Assembly (NCBI RefSeq): GCF_001561955.1
Contig: NZ_CP014223.1
Location: 2,604,001-2,668,000 of the forward strand
Direction of reading: 5' to 3'
Length of the DNA stretch: 64,000 bases
Source of the DNA: Anaerotignum propionicum DSM 1682
GTDB taxonomy: Bacteria; Bacillota; Clostridia; Lachnospirales; Anaerotignaceae
Shown here piece after piece: positions 54,186 to 63,087 of this stretch. Each line of letters opens with the position of its first letter. Positions within the stretch are counted from its first letter, which is position 1. A program made the translations under genes and the position numbers. The notes below the pieces were generated by a model that saw only the letters and a program-made list of their open reading frames with translations, was not told the origin of the DNA and did not search any database.

Positions 54186-55244
54186 CTAACCATCTTTATT
54201 GTCTTTATTATTATTATCCGTCAGATTTCGCAATACTCTCTCAATATTTTTCACCATTCCGTTTAAAACGGAAACCACTTGGGAGTAATCCATTCTAGTT
54301 GGTCCAACAATGCCGATGGTACCTCTGGTATCATCACTCAGCTTATAAGTTGCCGTAATTACACTGCAATCCTTCATGCCTTGCACAGTATTTTCACTGC
54401 CAATTAATATTTGCAGATCATTGCATTTGCTTTCTTCCAGCAAGGTAACCAAAACATCCTTTTCCTCTAAAGTCTGGAATAACGACTTGGCCTTGCTGAT
54501 ATCTGAAAACTCGGGAAAGGCTAACATATTTTTTGCACCACTCATATGAACTTGAACCTTTTCCGCCGCTTGCATGGTATTCTCCAAAGCTCTTAAGATT
54601 GGCCCTAGCAGACCCTTATAGTCTCCCAGCTCAATTTGCAAACGCTGGATGACCCCTTGATCAATCTGCTGTAATGCACAGCCTTGAAAAGCCCTGTTTA
54701 GATACGTTCCAATTTGAAATATAATATCGTCATCCGGCGCTGTTCCCACTTTAATTACATGGTTTTTCATAAAATTATCTTCTGTTACAATAACCAAAAG
54801 CACAGAAGCCATATCCAGGGGCAGCAACCGTATTTGTTTAATTCTTGCCCTTTGTCCCACAGGCTCGGAAATAAAGGTGGTGTAGTTTGTCAAAGCGGAA
54901 AGCACCTTTGCTGTTTCCTCCATAAGATAATCAATTTGGCTGATATCTCTGGAAATAACACTTTGTAAATAACCTTGTTCATCTAAGCTTAATTCTCGTT
55001 TTTGCATCAAGTGATCCACATAAAGCCTATATCCCAAATCTGAGGGGATACGCCCCGAGGAAGCATGAGGCTGCATAATAAAGCCCATCTCCTCCAAATC
55101 GCTCATTTCATTGCGAATTGTTGCAGAACTGATACCAAGGTTATATTTTTTTGCTATAGTTCTGGAGCCGACTGGTTCCGCCGTTTCAATATAGTCATTG
55201 ATAATTGCCTGTAATATCTGAATTTTTCTGTCATTCAACGACAT
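54186..55244 (-). CDS. hrcA: Heat-inducible transcription repressor HrcA
   Basis: A 352-residue HrcA with a winged-helix N terminus (SLNDRKIQILQAIINDYIETAEPVGSRTIAKKYNLGISSATIRNEMSDLEEMGFIMQPHASSGRIPSDLGYRLYVD) and the GAF-like core. It binds CIRCE sites and loses activity on heating, restored by GroEL. Two CIRCE elements occur in this window: before hrcA and before htpG. The ATG at 55244 is chosen because GAGGAGG lies upstream. Confidence 0.97.
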   Translation of the reverse strand: MSLNDRKIQILQAIINDYIETAEPVGSRTIAKKYNLGISSATIRNEMSDLEEMGFIMQPHASSGRIPSDLGYRLYVDHLMQKRELSLDEQGYLQSVISRDISQIDYLMEETAKVLSALTNYTTFISEPVGQRARIKQIRLLPLDMASVLLVIVTEDNFMKNHVIKVGTAPDDDIIFQIGTYLNRAFQGCALQQIDQGVIQRLQIELGDYKGLLGPILRALENTMQAAEKVQVHMSGAKNMLAFPEFSDISKAKSLFQTLEEKDVLVTLLEESKCNDLQILIGSENTVQGMKDCSVITATYKLSDDTRGTIGIVGPTRMDYSQVVSVLNGMVKNIERVLRNLTDNNNKDNKDG

Positions 55245-55269
55245 CTGAGCCGCCTCCTCTTTTACATTG

Positions 55270-55296
55270 TTAGCACTCACTTAGCACGAGTGCTAA
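55270..55296 (-). promoter_or_regulatory. CIRCE operator before hrcA
   Basis: Perfect TTAGCACTC-N9-GAGTGCTAA (55270-55278 and 55288-55296). It lies downstream of the promoter -10, the usual autoregulatory position. An extra TTAGCAC copy sits in the spacer. Confidence 0.95.
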
Positions 55297-55307
55297 TTCA
55301 TATACAT

Positions 55308-55336
55308 AAGATAGCACTTGACACCTTATATGTCAA
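55308..55336 (-). promoter_or_regulatory. Promoter of hrcA-grpE-dnaK-dnaJ
   Basis: Consensus TTGACA (55331-55336), a 17-base spacer and TATCTT (55308-55313) on the minus strand, followed directly by CIRCE. Confidence 0.85.
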
Positions 55337-55394
55337 GCGCAAATTGTAAATTTATTATAATTTTACCAAAGAAAAATATTAAGATTTATTTTCT

Positions 55395-56540
55395 TTATTC
55401 ATCCAATAAAAACTCTGCAAAAACCTGATTACTTAAGTCAATTCCTCTTTGCGTCAGTGCGATTCCCTCTTCTGTTTGTCTTAATAAATCACTTTCTAAA
55501 AAATCTGAAATCACCTTACTATAAACCTCTGTCATCTCCACGCCAAAGCGCTCAAAAAATACTTTGAACGATACCCCCTCTGTCAAGCGAAGCCCCAGAA
55601 ACATAAATTCCTCCATGGCGGCCTTTTTTAATACCATTTCCCGTTCTTCTTCTAATCTATTTATTTCCCCATCCGCCAGAATATATTTGTCCAAATCATA
55701 GGTATTGTGGAAACGGCTTCCTTGAAAATAGGAATGGGCACCTAAACCCATGCCTAAATAGGGTGTGGTCTGCCAATATATTTTGTTATGCCTGCTCTCT
55801 CGCCCCAATTTGGAAAAATTTGAAATTTCATATTGATAATAGCCTTTTTCAGCTAAAAAAGCCACCGCATAATGATACATCTCTCTGTCCAGCACTTCCT
55901 CTGTTTCCACAAGCTCGCCTTTTTCAAATCTTTCATAAAAAGGTGTTCCTTCTTCAATGATTAGGCTGTATGCCGAAATATGTTCCGGATTCAAATCCGT
56001 AATTTTCTCAAGAGTCTCCTTCCAATCCGTAAAGGTTTGCGTTGGCAAAGCAAACATAAGATCAACATTAATATCGTCAAAACCTGCTTTTCTTGCATTT
56101 TGAAAATTATCCACAAATTCTTCTATGGTATGGATGCGTCCTAAAGTGGATAACAGTCGGTTTTGCCATGCCTGAACGCCCATGCTTAAGCGATTAAAGC
56201 CCATTTTTCGCAATGCCTCACCCATTTTACCATGGATGGTACCGGGATTGGCTTCAATGGTGATCTCTGCATCCTCAACAATGGTAAAAGAAGCGTTTAT
56301 CTTTGTCAGCAGTCTTTCGAGTAAATCTTCAGAAAGCACTGTGGGTGTTCCACCGCCAAAAAAAATAGATGAAACTTGAAAACCCCTGGTTTTTTCTCCA
56401 CGCTTTTCTATTTCCTGCTCCAATGCATAGACGTATGCTTCAAATTTATCCTCCATGTTTCCAAAGGAAGGAAAATCGCAGTAAAGACACTTTCTTTTGC
56501 AAAAGGGAATATGCACATATATCCCTATATTTTTCATCAT
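55395..56540 (-). CDS. hemW: Radical SAM protein HemW (heme chaperone, HemN-like)
   Basis: A 381-residue radical SAM enzyme. The iron-sulfur motif CKRKCLYCDF follows the family start IGIYVHIPF; FFGGGTPTVL is the SAM-binding glycine motif and RLSMGVQAWQ a family signature. The C-terminal HemN domain is present. HemW proteins bind and hand on heme and lack the Cys of true oxygen-independent coproporphyrinogen dehydrogenases. In Firmicutes hemW sits before hrcA-grpE-dnaK, as here. Confidence 0.94.
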   Translation of the reverse strand: MMKNIGIYVHIPFCKRKCLYCDFPSFGNMEDKFEAYVYALEQEIEKRGEKTRGFQVSSIFFGGGTPTVLSEDLLERLLTKINASFTIVEDAEITIEANPGTIHGKMGEALRKMGFNRLSMGVQAWQNRLLSTLGRIHTIEEFVDNFQNARKAGFDDINVDLMFALPTQTFTDWKETLEKITDLNPEHISAYSLIIEEGTPFYERFEKGELVETEEVLDREMYHYAVAFLAEKGYYQYEISNFSKLGRESRHNKIYWQTTPYLGMGLGAHSYFQGSRFHNTYDLDKYILADGEINRLEEEREMVLKKAAMEEFMFLGLRLTEGVSFKVFFERFGVEMTEVYSKVISDFLESDLLRQTEEGIALTQRGIDLSNQVFAEFLLDE

Positions 56541-56580
56541 AGCTCATCCTTTCTTTCCCATATCATAGCATAGGCTTTCC

Positions 56581-56610
56581 TTGAAAAAAAAGGAGAATTT
56601 GTGCTATAAT
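56581..56610 (+). promoter_or_regulatory. Promoter of the LTA-synthase-like gene
   Basis: TTGAAA (56581-56586), 18 bases and TATAAT (56605-56610), about 65 bases before the start codon. Confidence 0.72.
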
Positions 56611-56675
56611 TTTTAATTGTGGAAAATAAATCAATATATTTTATCGATAAATTCTGAAACTGCGAGGTCTTTCCT

Positions 56676-58553
56676 ATGAGTGCTTTTCATGAAATGAAAG
56701 AGGAGATAACAGCATTTTTTAATCGCAATCTGGTTCTTAAACTTTTTAAATGGATCAGTGTAATTTTATTCCCATTGTATCTTACCTTAGCAGTAAACTA
56801 TCTGTCCTTTGGAAATACAACACAATTGTATACACTATTTACGAAAGATATAGGTTCCTTTGCCTTTGGCTTACTATTGGTTTGGTTGGCCTTTCTCTTT
56901 TTTGCCGCAGTGATACCTAATTTATCCTTAGCGGCACTGGTCACCGCCATTCTATTTATTAGTTTTTCCTTAGTTGATTATTTTAAATTTGCTATTTTAG
57001 AAGTCCATTTTTTCCCGTGGGATATTTATCTGGCACGAAATGCTTCAAGTTTTGGAGAGTTTCTAAGTACCATTGTGATACCTGAATCCCTTTGGGAGAT
57101 TCTTTTCAGCACATTATTTTATTGTATCTTACTTTTTCTGTTAGCTCCCAAAATCTCTATGAAATGGAGATTTCGTGTATTGACCTCCCCTTTATTTTTT
57201 GTGGGTTTTATTCTGCTTATGACGAACCATACCGTTCAGCAAGGTTTGTCTCCTTTTTTAGGAATCTCATCTGAAAAACCAGCAGATCAAAATACGTTTT
57301 ACGCTGAGCATGGCTTTCTAACTGCCTTTTGCCTAAACTTTGGCAGTGTTCAAAATACAAATGTACCGCAAAATTATAGCAAAAGTTATATAAAGAACGC
57401 CTTTGAAAAATATCTGCCTAATCAGAACAGCGGAGAAACCTTTCAAAACCCCGATATTGTTGTAGTGCTTTCCGAGGCTTTTTGGGATCCTACTGTTTTA
57501 AATGGCGTTACCTTCTCTGATGACCCTTTAAAAAATTTTAGAAAAATTACGAAATCAAACCCAAGCGGTAAAATGATTTCCCCAACCTTTGGTGGTGGCA
57601 CCGTTCGTCCTGAATTTGAGATTTTGACAGGCATGTCCACCAGCGCTTTGCCCCCGGGAAACATTCCTTATCAGCAGTATGTAAAAAAGGATATTTTCTC
57701 ATACCCCAGAGTTTATAAAAATCTTGGCTATGATACAATCGGCCTACATACCTATCAAAAAACCTTTTATGATCGCGCTAAAGCATATCCCCTTATGGGT
57801 TTCGATGATTTTTTAGGGGAATATGACCTTCATGCGGAACAGCATTGGAACAGCGGACCATATATTACCGATGAAACCATTGCTGAGGAGATTGTATATC
57901 AGTTGGAACAACCCCATGATGTAGGGGTATTTGTAATGGCAATTACTATGGAAAATCACAGCATGTATCAAAATAAATTCGATGAAAAGGATAAGGTTAT
58001 TAAAGTGAGTGGTGATAACCTTACTTCCCAGCAGATTTTGACCTTGGAAAACTATGCCGCAGGTGTGAGAGATTCTGATCGTGCATTAAAAGCAATTTAT
58101 GATTATGTTATGAGCCGAGAGAAACCCACAATTGTACTGTGGTATGGAGACCATCTGCCAACGCTGGGGGATGATTTTGATCCCTATCTGGCGACCGATA
58201 CCATTTCCTGCCCAACAGCGGCACAGTGGTCGGAGGAGGAGAAGCATATCATGTTTTCTACCCCCTATTTGATTTTCACAAATTATGATACAGGAAGAGC
58301 ATATTTGGCAGACAACCAATCTGTTTCGCCCTTTCTGTTGCCTGCTCTTATGGCAGACTACATAGATGCTCCCCAGTGCCTGCAAACAAATTTCTTATTG
58401 GAATTGTATCGTACATGCCCTATTATGAGTAAATATTATAACTTCTACTCCCCCAATGCCGATAAAACCAAGCGGGAACAAATACGGGAGCTTCATGAAC
58501 TCATGACTTATGATATGCTCATTGGCAAAAACTATATTTCAGAAATAAAGTAA
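56676..58553 (+). CDS. LTA synthase family sulfatase (phosphoglycerol transferase-like)
   Basis: A 625-residue protein with about five membrane helices in the first 200 residues, then an extracellular alkaline-phosphatase-fold domain. The catalytic Thr is expected in SPTFGGGTVRPEFEILTGMSTSALP; metal-site features are VVVLSEAFWDPT, the HTYQKTFYDRAK loop and VLWYGDHLPTLGDD. Such enzymes add glycerol phosphate to lipoteichoic acid or modify surface polymers with phosphoglycerol or phosphoethanolamine. Which one cannot be decided here. A terminator follows directly. Confidence 0.9.
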   Translation: MSAFHEMKEEITAFFNRNLVLKLFKWISVILFPLYLTLAVNYLSFGNTTQLYTLFTKDIGSFAFGLLLVWLAFLFFAAVIPNLSLAALVTAILFISFSLVDYFKFAILEVHFFPWDIYLARNASSFGEFLSTIVIPESLWEILFSTLFYCILLFLLAPKISMKWRFRVLTSPLFFVGFILLMTNHTVQQGLSPFLGISSEKPADQNTFYAEHGFLTAFCLNFGSVQNTNVPQNYSKSYIKNAFEKYLPNQNSGETFQNPDIVVVLSEAFWDPTVLNGVTFSDDPLKNFRKITKSNPSGKMISPTFGGGTVRPEFEILTGMSTSALPPGNIPYQQYVKKDIFSYPRVYKNLGYDTIGLHTYQKTFYDRAKAYPLMGFDDFLGEYDLHAEQHWNSGPYITDETIAEEIVYQLEQPHDVGVFVMAITMENHSMYQNKFDEKDKVIKVSGDNLTSQQILTLENYAAGVRDSDRALKAIYDYVMSREKPTIVLWYGDHLPTLGDDFDPYLATDTISCPTAAQWSEEEKHIMFSTPYLIFTNYDTGRAYLADNQSVSPFLLPALMADYIDAPQCLQTNFLLELYRTCPIMSKYYNFYSPNADKTKREQIRELHELMTYDMLIGKNYISEIK

Positions 58554-58573
58554 CCTATTTTCACAGAATCCAC

Positions 58574-58618
58574 CCCTATGCTTTAAAGAAAATCCATATC
58601 TCAGAGCATAGGGTTTTT
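58574..58618 (+). terminator. Terminator of the LTA-synthase-like gene
   Basis: A 9-bp stem CCCTATGCT/AGCATAGGG with a 22-base loop and a TTTTT tail, 20 bases after the stop codon. Confidence 0.8.
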
Positions 58619-58623
58619 CATGC

Positions 58624-58657
58624 AAAAAAGAGTGTTTTCTAATGCTAGAAACACTCC
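58624..58657 (-). terminator. Terminator after the ammonia-lyase gene
   Basis: A GAGTGTTT-containing stem (about 11 pairs, one mismatch) followed on the minus strand by TTTTTTG. It is about 150 bases after the ammonia-lyase stop; the intervening stretch has no gene. Confidence 0.7.
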
Positions 58658-58808
58658 TTTCGCAATGCTTTTGTCTCTTCTATTTAAAACCATCTGACCC
58701 TCATAAGCATATGAATTTTATATAATATTATGATCTTCAACTTGAAAACATAGAACGCTATTGCCACTCTTTTCATAACGTGAAGTTGTGATATAAAGCA
58801 AAGATTTT

Positions 58809-60014
58809 TTATCTCTTTATTCTTGAAAACGCACCATCCCATACAACGGATTGATACCCTTCTCTATCTGTGTCCCCTTCGGTACTAAAGCACAATATCT
58901 TGGCATTTTCATCAAGTTTTAATTTCTCTCTCCACTCTCTCAAATGGGGATTTCTCATAATTTCCCCAACAATCCCAAAGGTTACTGCACCGCTTTCTCC
59001 TGAAATAATACGTCCATCCCCCTTTGTAGGGTTTCCCAAAATACGCATTCCCTGTGCTGCTACATAATCAGGACAGGAGATAAAATTGTCTCCATACTCC
59101 TTCAAGATTTCCCATCCAATACTGCAAGGCTCGCCACAGGCCAAACCTGCCATAATAGTGTCCATCTCACCTGTCACATAGTGGAGTTTTCCATCCCTTG
59201 CCTCTGCGGTACGATAAATGCAATCTGCCTTATTTGGCTCAACAATGGTTATGATGGGACAGTCTTCTTTATATATTGCGGCAAAAAAAGCTGTTACTGC
59301 CCCAGCCATAGAACCCACACCGGCTTGCAAAAAAATATGAGTTGGCTTTTCCGACATCTGGGTATATGCCTCGTAAGCCATGGTTCCATACCCTTGCATA
59401 ATCCATAAAGGAATATCCTCATAGCCTTTCCATGCTGTATCCTGCACCATGATCCAGCCTTTTTCCTCTGCTTGCCTATGGGCAAAACGAACAGCATCAT
59501 CATAATTCATATTTGTAATGGAAGCCTCTGCTCCCTCCGCCAAAATGTTTTCCAAACGCTCAATTGCACTACCCTTGGGCATATAAACCACAGCCTTTTG
59601 CTTTAGGGTTTTTGCAGTCCAAGCAACCCCTCTGCCGTGATTTCCATCCGTGGTCGTAACAAAGGTCATCTCTCCTAAAACATTTCTTGTTTCCTCAGAA
59701 ATCAAATCATTGTATGTAAAAGCATCTATGCCTCTGCCCATTTTTTGTGCCATGAAATTTCCTATGGCAAAACTGCCTCCCAACACTTTAAAAGCATTCA
59801 AGCCAAATCGAAAGGATTCATCTTTTATGAAAATATTCCCTAATCCCAATTCCTTTGCAGTATTTTGAAAAGAAACCAAAGGTGTTTTTTGATAAATAGG
59901 AAAGCTGTTATGAAATTCCTGCACTCTCTTTGCCTTTTCCAAACAAAATTGGCTTAAATCACCCTTTTGTCTGCCCAACCGTTGATATTGCACAAGTTTA
60001 AACTCTTCTTTCAA
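58809..60014 (-). CDS. dpaL: Diaminopropionate ammonia-lyase
   Basis: A 401-residue fold-type II PLP enzyme (YgeX/DpaL). The PLP lysine is in FRFGLNAFKVLGGSFAIG; TTDGNHGRGVAWTAKTL, SEKPTHIFLQAGVGSMAGAV and the STEGDTDREGY C-terminal motif are characteristic. It converts 2,3-diaminopropionate to pyruvate and two ammonia. A TTG at 60014 follows GAGGAGGG; longer frames lack support. It is expressed from its own promoter just upstream, downstream of the ceramidase-like gene on the same strand. Confidence 0.93.
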   Translation of the reverse strand: MKEEFKLVQYQRLGRQKGDLSQFCLEKAKRVQEFHNSFPIYQKTPLVSFQNTAKELGLGNIFIKDESFRFGLNAFKVLGGSFAIGNFMAQKMGRGIDAFTYNDLISEETRNVLGEMTFVTTTDGNHGRGVAWTAKTLKQKAVVYMPKGSAIERLENILAEGAEASITNMNYDDAVRFAHRQAEEKGWIMVQDTAWKGYEDIPLWIMQGYGTMAYEAYTQMSEKPTHIFLQAGVGSMAGAVTAFFAAIYKEDCPIITIVEPNKADCIYRTAEARDGKLHYVTGEMDTIMAGLACGEPCSIGWEILKEYGDNFISCPDYVAAQGMRILGNPTKGDGRIISGESGAVTFGIVGEIMRNPHLREWREKLKLDENAKILCFSTEGDTDREGYQSVVWDGAFSRIKR

Positions 60015-60049
60015 TATAAACCCTCCTCTGGCCAACTTTTTATTATTTT

Positions 60050-60078
60050 AGTATACTAATTTTTTCCTTTTCACGCAA
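60050..60078 (-). promoter_or_regulatory. Promoter of dpaL
   Basis: TTGCGT (60073-60078), a 17-base spacer and TATACT (60050-60055) on the minus strand, about 35 bases before the TTG start. Confidence 0.72.
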
Positions 60079-60093
60079 TATAAGAAGAAATTG

Positions 60094-60123
60094 AAAAAGC
60101 GCAGCCTTGTATAATGCCGCGCC
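60094..60123 (-). terminator. Terminator of the ceramidase-like gene
   Basis: GCGCGGC pairs with GCTGCGC (one G-T pair) around a ten-base loop, followed by TTTTT on the minus strand. It lies about 35 bases after the stop and before the dpaL promoter. Confidence 0.75.
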
Positions 60124-60157
60124 ATCTTTCACACTATTTCATCTTAATGTTATTATT

Positions 60158-61450
60158 TTAAAGCGGTGCGTTCTCTACTGCACCTTGAATCAGCAAAGTG
60201 AAAGCATCTCGGTTCAGCGGAAATACCCGATTAAAATAGATATAATAAATCAGCATAGACCAATAAACCTCAAATCCCCCTTTGTCATACTCAGCCTCTG
60301 TAGGAAAATACCCTGTACAACCATTGGTATAACCACCAAAATAAAAATATTCATTTCCAGTTAATTCTAGGGCATGCAAAGCAAATTCACACATGATTTC
60401 ATTTGCTACACCGCACAAGCAACCATTTCCAATAGAAAAATACTGAATTTCGATGGTCTCCTTTTGAGTTTTAATACCACTTTTCTGCAATTGTAAAACC
60501 TCAGCCAACCACAAGGTACCGTCAATTCCTGCAAACTGTTTCGCCTCTTTGGCAATTTTCAAAGCTCGCTCATAAGGAAGCATATCTGCAAATAAATCAA
60601 GCTCCACGGAATACATCCCCAATCCTTTGAAAGCAGCTGGTGCAATGTTATCAATTACCGCTGAAATCTGCTTCAATACCTCTTGAGCCATCAGACTTAA
60701 TGCCTTCTCAGACCGAACAAATCGATCATCTCCCGCATCCGGAGGGGTTAGCTTTGAATTAAAATATTTCGGCGCTACATCGCCAGATGCACCTTGGGTT
60801 ACCATAACGGGGCACCCAAATCTTTGTTGTAAGGCATCTCGAACAGTACCAAAATAATCAGGAGAAATCAAATAATTATCCCCCTTCAAAACATTTGCGT
60901 GGGCAGTTAGCCTCAATAACAACAGCTTTAAATCGCCGCTTTCGGCATCAATTACCTTAAAAAAACCAATTCTTCGATCCAAGGCATCGTTGTCCCATCT
61001 ACGGTTTAAGCCAATATCCCCATAAGCATTTCCCCATGCCCCTTTCATAGGCATAAACTTCTTTAATGCCAACCCAACAGCTTTCATTATTTGGTTGTCC
61101 ACAAATTCTGCGTATTCCTTTTCTATGGTGTCATTGGGTGCCGAATGGGTATGGGAAAAACAAAGCATTACCTTTTCTTGCTCTACGCCTAACACTTTGC
61201 CAATAGCCCTACGCAAAATATCTCCATGCACCTTAGAAAAACCGATATGGTCAATGGCAATCAAGCAGCATATCTCTTTCTGATATTTCCATAAGGAAAC
61301 CTGAGCCAATAGCCTGTCCATCACCCCTCTGGATTCCTCGTCCTCACGACCAAAGCCAATGGTCTGCATAGGTTCCTGAGGTGTGATATCCACTTCCTCA
61401 TATGCAAAATGAACTACATCATTTGTTTCGCTTAATCTTTGATTCTTCAT
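60158..61450 (-). CDS. Neutral/alkaline ceramidase-like hydrolase
   Basis: A 430-residue protein resembling the N-terminal catalytic domain of neutral/alkaline non-lysosomal ceramidases. It has the start YEEVDITPQEPMQTIGFGRED, the metal-binding SHTHSAPNDT motif, and MVTQGASGDVAPKYF, the family's catalytic-serine-like region. There is no signal peptide and no C-terminal domain, so it may be cytoplasmic. Bacterial proteins of this type are widespread and mostly uncharacterised; a sphingolipid substrate should not be assumed. Upstream lie competing hairpins (61533-61593), and a terminator and a separate promoter divide it from dpaL. Confidence 0.8.
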   Translation of the reverse strand: MKNQRLSETNDVVHFAYEEVDITPQEPMQTIGFGREDEESRGVMDRLLAQVSLWKYQKEICCLIAIDHIGFSKVHGDILRRAIGKVLGVEQEKVMLCFSHTHSAPNDTIEKEYAEFVDNQIMKAVGLALKKFMPMKGAWGNAYGDIGLNRRWDNDALDRRIGFFKVIDAESGDLKLLLLRLTAHANVLKGDNYLISPDYFGTVRDALQQRFGCPVMVTQGASGDVAPKYFNSKLTPPDAGDDRFVRSEKALSLMAQEVLKQISAVIDNIAPAAFKGLGMYSVELDLFADMLPYERALKIAKEAKQFAGIDGTLWLAEVLQLQKSGIKTQKETIEIQYFSIGNGCLCGVANEIMCEFALHALELTGNEYFYFGGYTNGCTGYFPTEAEYDKGGFEVYWSMLIYYIYFNRVFPLNRDAFTLLIQGAVENAPL

Positions 61451-61532
61451 TATACTTTACTCCTTTATTTTCATTAAGTTAGTAACCCTTTTCATCTAGG
61501 GTAAGCTATAACGTTTTCTTAATTATAAAAGT

Positions 61533-61593
61533 GCAAAGTCATCTTCAAATATCTACTCCATGCAAACAATTTCTAAAATGACTTTGCATGGAG
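61533..61593 (-). promoter_or_regulatory. Two mutually exclusive hairpins upstream of ceramidase-like gene
   Basis: CTCCATGCAAA (61556-61566) is complementary to TTTGCATGGAG (61583-61593), while GCAAAGTCAT (61533-61542) is complementary to ATGACTTTGC (61578-61587). Both need 61583-61587, so only one can form. On the minus strand the second hairpin is followed by ACTTTTAT, reminiscent of a terminator/antiterminator switch. Alternatively the repeats may be protein-binding DNA sites. Confidence 0.6.
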
Positions 61594-61740
61594 AAAATAC
61601 AATGGTCAGTCTCATTCTATCCCTACTTTTCTTTTTCTTTTATTTTAGCATATTTTATGGAAATTAAAAGCTTTCTTAAAATAAAAATATTACTCCTCAA
61701 ACAAAAAACTTTAATTTATTTTAATTAGTGTCGTATATAC

Positions 61741-61776
61741 TTGACATTAAGTAATTTTTGTTTCAATATATGTCAA
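61741..61776 (+). promoter_or_regulatory. Promoter and operator-like repeats of second XRE gene
   Basis: TTGACA (61741-61746) with CAATAT about 17 bases on forms a promoter. TTGACAT (61741-61747) and ATGTCAA (61770-61776) form an inverted repeat around it, and TGTC is repeated at about 61730. These resemble operator half-sites for the regulator immediately downstream. Confidence 0.6.
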
Positions 61777-61788
61777 AGAGGTGATGTT

Positions 61789-62010
61789 ATGGGAAGAAAT
61801 ATTGCAATTAAGGTTGCTCGCGCCCAGTTAGATATGACGCAAAAACAGCTTGCAGAAAAAGTGGCTATTTCACGGCAGACAATGAATGCCATCGAACAGG
61901 GGGAATATAACCCCACTATAAAATTATGCCGAGCAATCTGTAAGGTTCTTGGCAAAACTTTAGACGAACTTTTTGGAGAGGATGATAACAATGAAACTGC
62001 AAAACAATAA
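61789..62010 (+). CDS. XRE-family transcriptional regulator (73 aa)
   Basis: A small helix-turn-helix protein: VARAQLDMTQKQLAEKVAISRQTMNAIEQGEYNPTIKLCRAICKVLGKTLDELF. It is related in design to the one at 22187, although the sequences differ. GAGGTGATGTT precedes the ATG. The next gene overlaps by 20 bases and encodes a membrane protein, again a regulator/membrane pair. Confidence 0.9.
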   Translation: MGRNIAIKVARAQLDMTQKQLAEKVAISRQTMNAIEQGEYNPTIKLCRAICKVLGKTLDELFGEDDNNETAKQ

Positions 62011-62452
62011 CTTAGATGAAATGCAAGAAAAAAAACTTTTGGAAATTGAACATAAAGGGTGCTGGCTGGCCTTTTGGGGTCTCCTTATAGCGATATTAGT
62101 GCAAATACTTATATTCGATGAAGATGTTATTCGCTCCGTCGCCGGTGAATGGATTATTCTGTTTTGTCTTTCCCTTTATATGTCCATCGGCAGTATGAAA
62201 AACGGAATTTGGGATAGACGACTGAAACCTACGGGAAAATACAATGCTGTTTTAAGTCTGGTTTCAGGCCTGGTTTGTGCCCTGATTTTTTCCATTTCCT
62301 CTTATTTGAAATACAATGCTTTAATGGGCTCCATAGCAACAGGTGTTTTTATGTTCATTTTCATATTCGCTATCACCTTTTTAACTTTAAGTATATCTGT
62401 AAAGATGTATCATAAAAAAATAAGTAAAATGGAAACCAATTGTGAAGATTGA
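61991..62452 (+). CDS. Membrane protein paired with XRE regulator (DUF6773-like)
   Basis: A 153-residue protein with four predicted membrane helices (about 26-44, 55-72, 91-110, 115-137). The start EIEHKGCWLAFWGLLIAILVQ and the SMKNGIWDRRLKPTGKYNA loop resemble DUF6773 proteins; this family assignment is from memory. Function unknown. The ATG at 61991 overlaps the regulator gene, so they are co-translated. Confidence 0.75.
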   Translation: MKLQNNNLDEMQEKKLLEIEHKGCWLAFWGLLIAILVQILIFDEDVIRSVAGEWIILFCLSLYMSIGSMKNGIWDRRLKPTGKYNAVLSLVSGLVCALIFSISSYLKYNALMGSIATGVFMFIFIFAITFLTLSISVKMYHKKISKMETNCED

Positions 62453-62602
62453 TTTTGATCGAAGCTTTAAACAAAAACAGCTCTATGTGTTTTGAACAAA
62501 AAAGCTTATAAACTCAAGTTTATCTACACTTGCTTTTTCCGAAACAATTAAGCACCTTTTTCAAGATTTTAGAGTTCGTGCATAATTGACTTACAGATAT
62601 AA

Positions 62603-62645
62603 AAAAGCCCGTATACCAAGATAATTTCAAAGTATACGGGCTTTT
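62603..62645. terminator. Bidirectional terminator between convergent operons
   Basis: A perfect 14-bp stem AAAAGCCCGTATAC/GTATACGGGCTTTT with a 15-base loop. It serves the XRE/membrane pair (plus) and the YbjQ/YccF operon (minus). Confidence 0.88.
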
Positions 62646-62740
62646 ACCTTCAATTAGATTATAAGTTTGTTTAATAGAACCCTGACATTTGAAATCCAAA
62701 ATTTCTCTCATTTTCACTTTACAATACAATCACTGAATTA

Positions 62741-63061
62741 TTATTTACAAACCACTGCTGTGCCGGAAACACTAACCATCAGCATCCCATTGTCAGCTCC
62801 TAAAACTTCGTAATCAACATCTACACCCACTATGGCATTTGCCCCCATAGCATTGGCTCTTTTCATCATCTCTGCAATGGCTTGCTCCCTTGCATTGATT
62901 AATTCGTCCTCATAAGTACCGGATCTACCGCCAAAAAAATTGCTTAAACCGGCAACCATATCCTTTACGAAGTTCACACCTGCAACAACCTCGCCAAAAA
63001 CAATGCCCTGATAAGATAAAATTTCTTTTCCTTCAATACTATTTGTCGTTGTAATAATCAT
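62741..63061 (-). CDS. YbjQ family protein (UPF0145, heavy-metal-binding-like)
   Basis: A 106-residue protein matching UPF0145: [62 protein letters not shown] and [15 protein letters not shown]. Members form pentamers and were once named heavy-metal-binding, but no function is proven. AGAGAGGG precedes the ATG. It is the last gene of a DUF2161-yccF-ybjQ operon. Confidence 0.9.
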   Translation of the reverse strand: MIITTTNSIEGKEILSYQGIVFGEVVAGVNFVKDMVAGLSNFFGGRSGTYEDELINAREQAIAEMMKRANAMGANAIVGVDVDYEVLGADNGMLMVSVSGTAVVCK

Positions 63062-63087
63062 TCTATTATCCCTCTCTTTTCTCTTTT

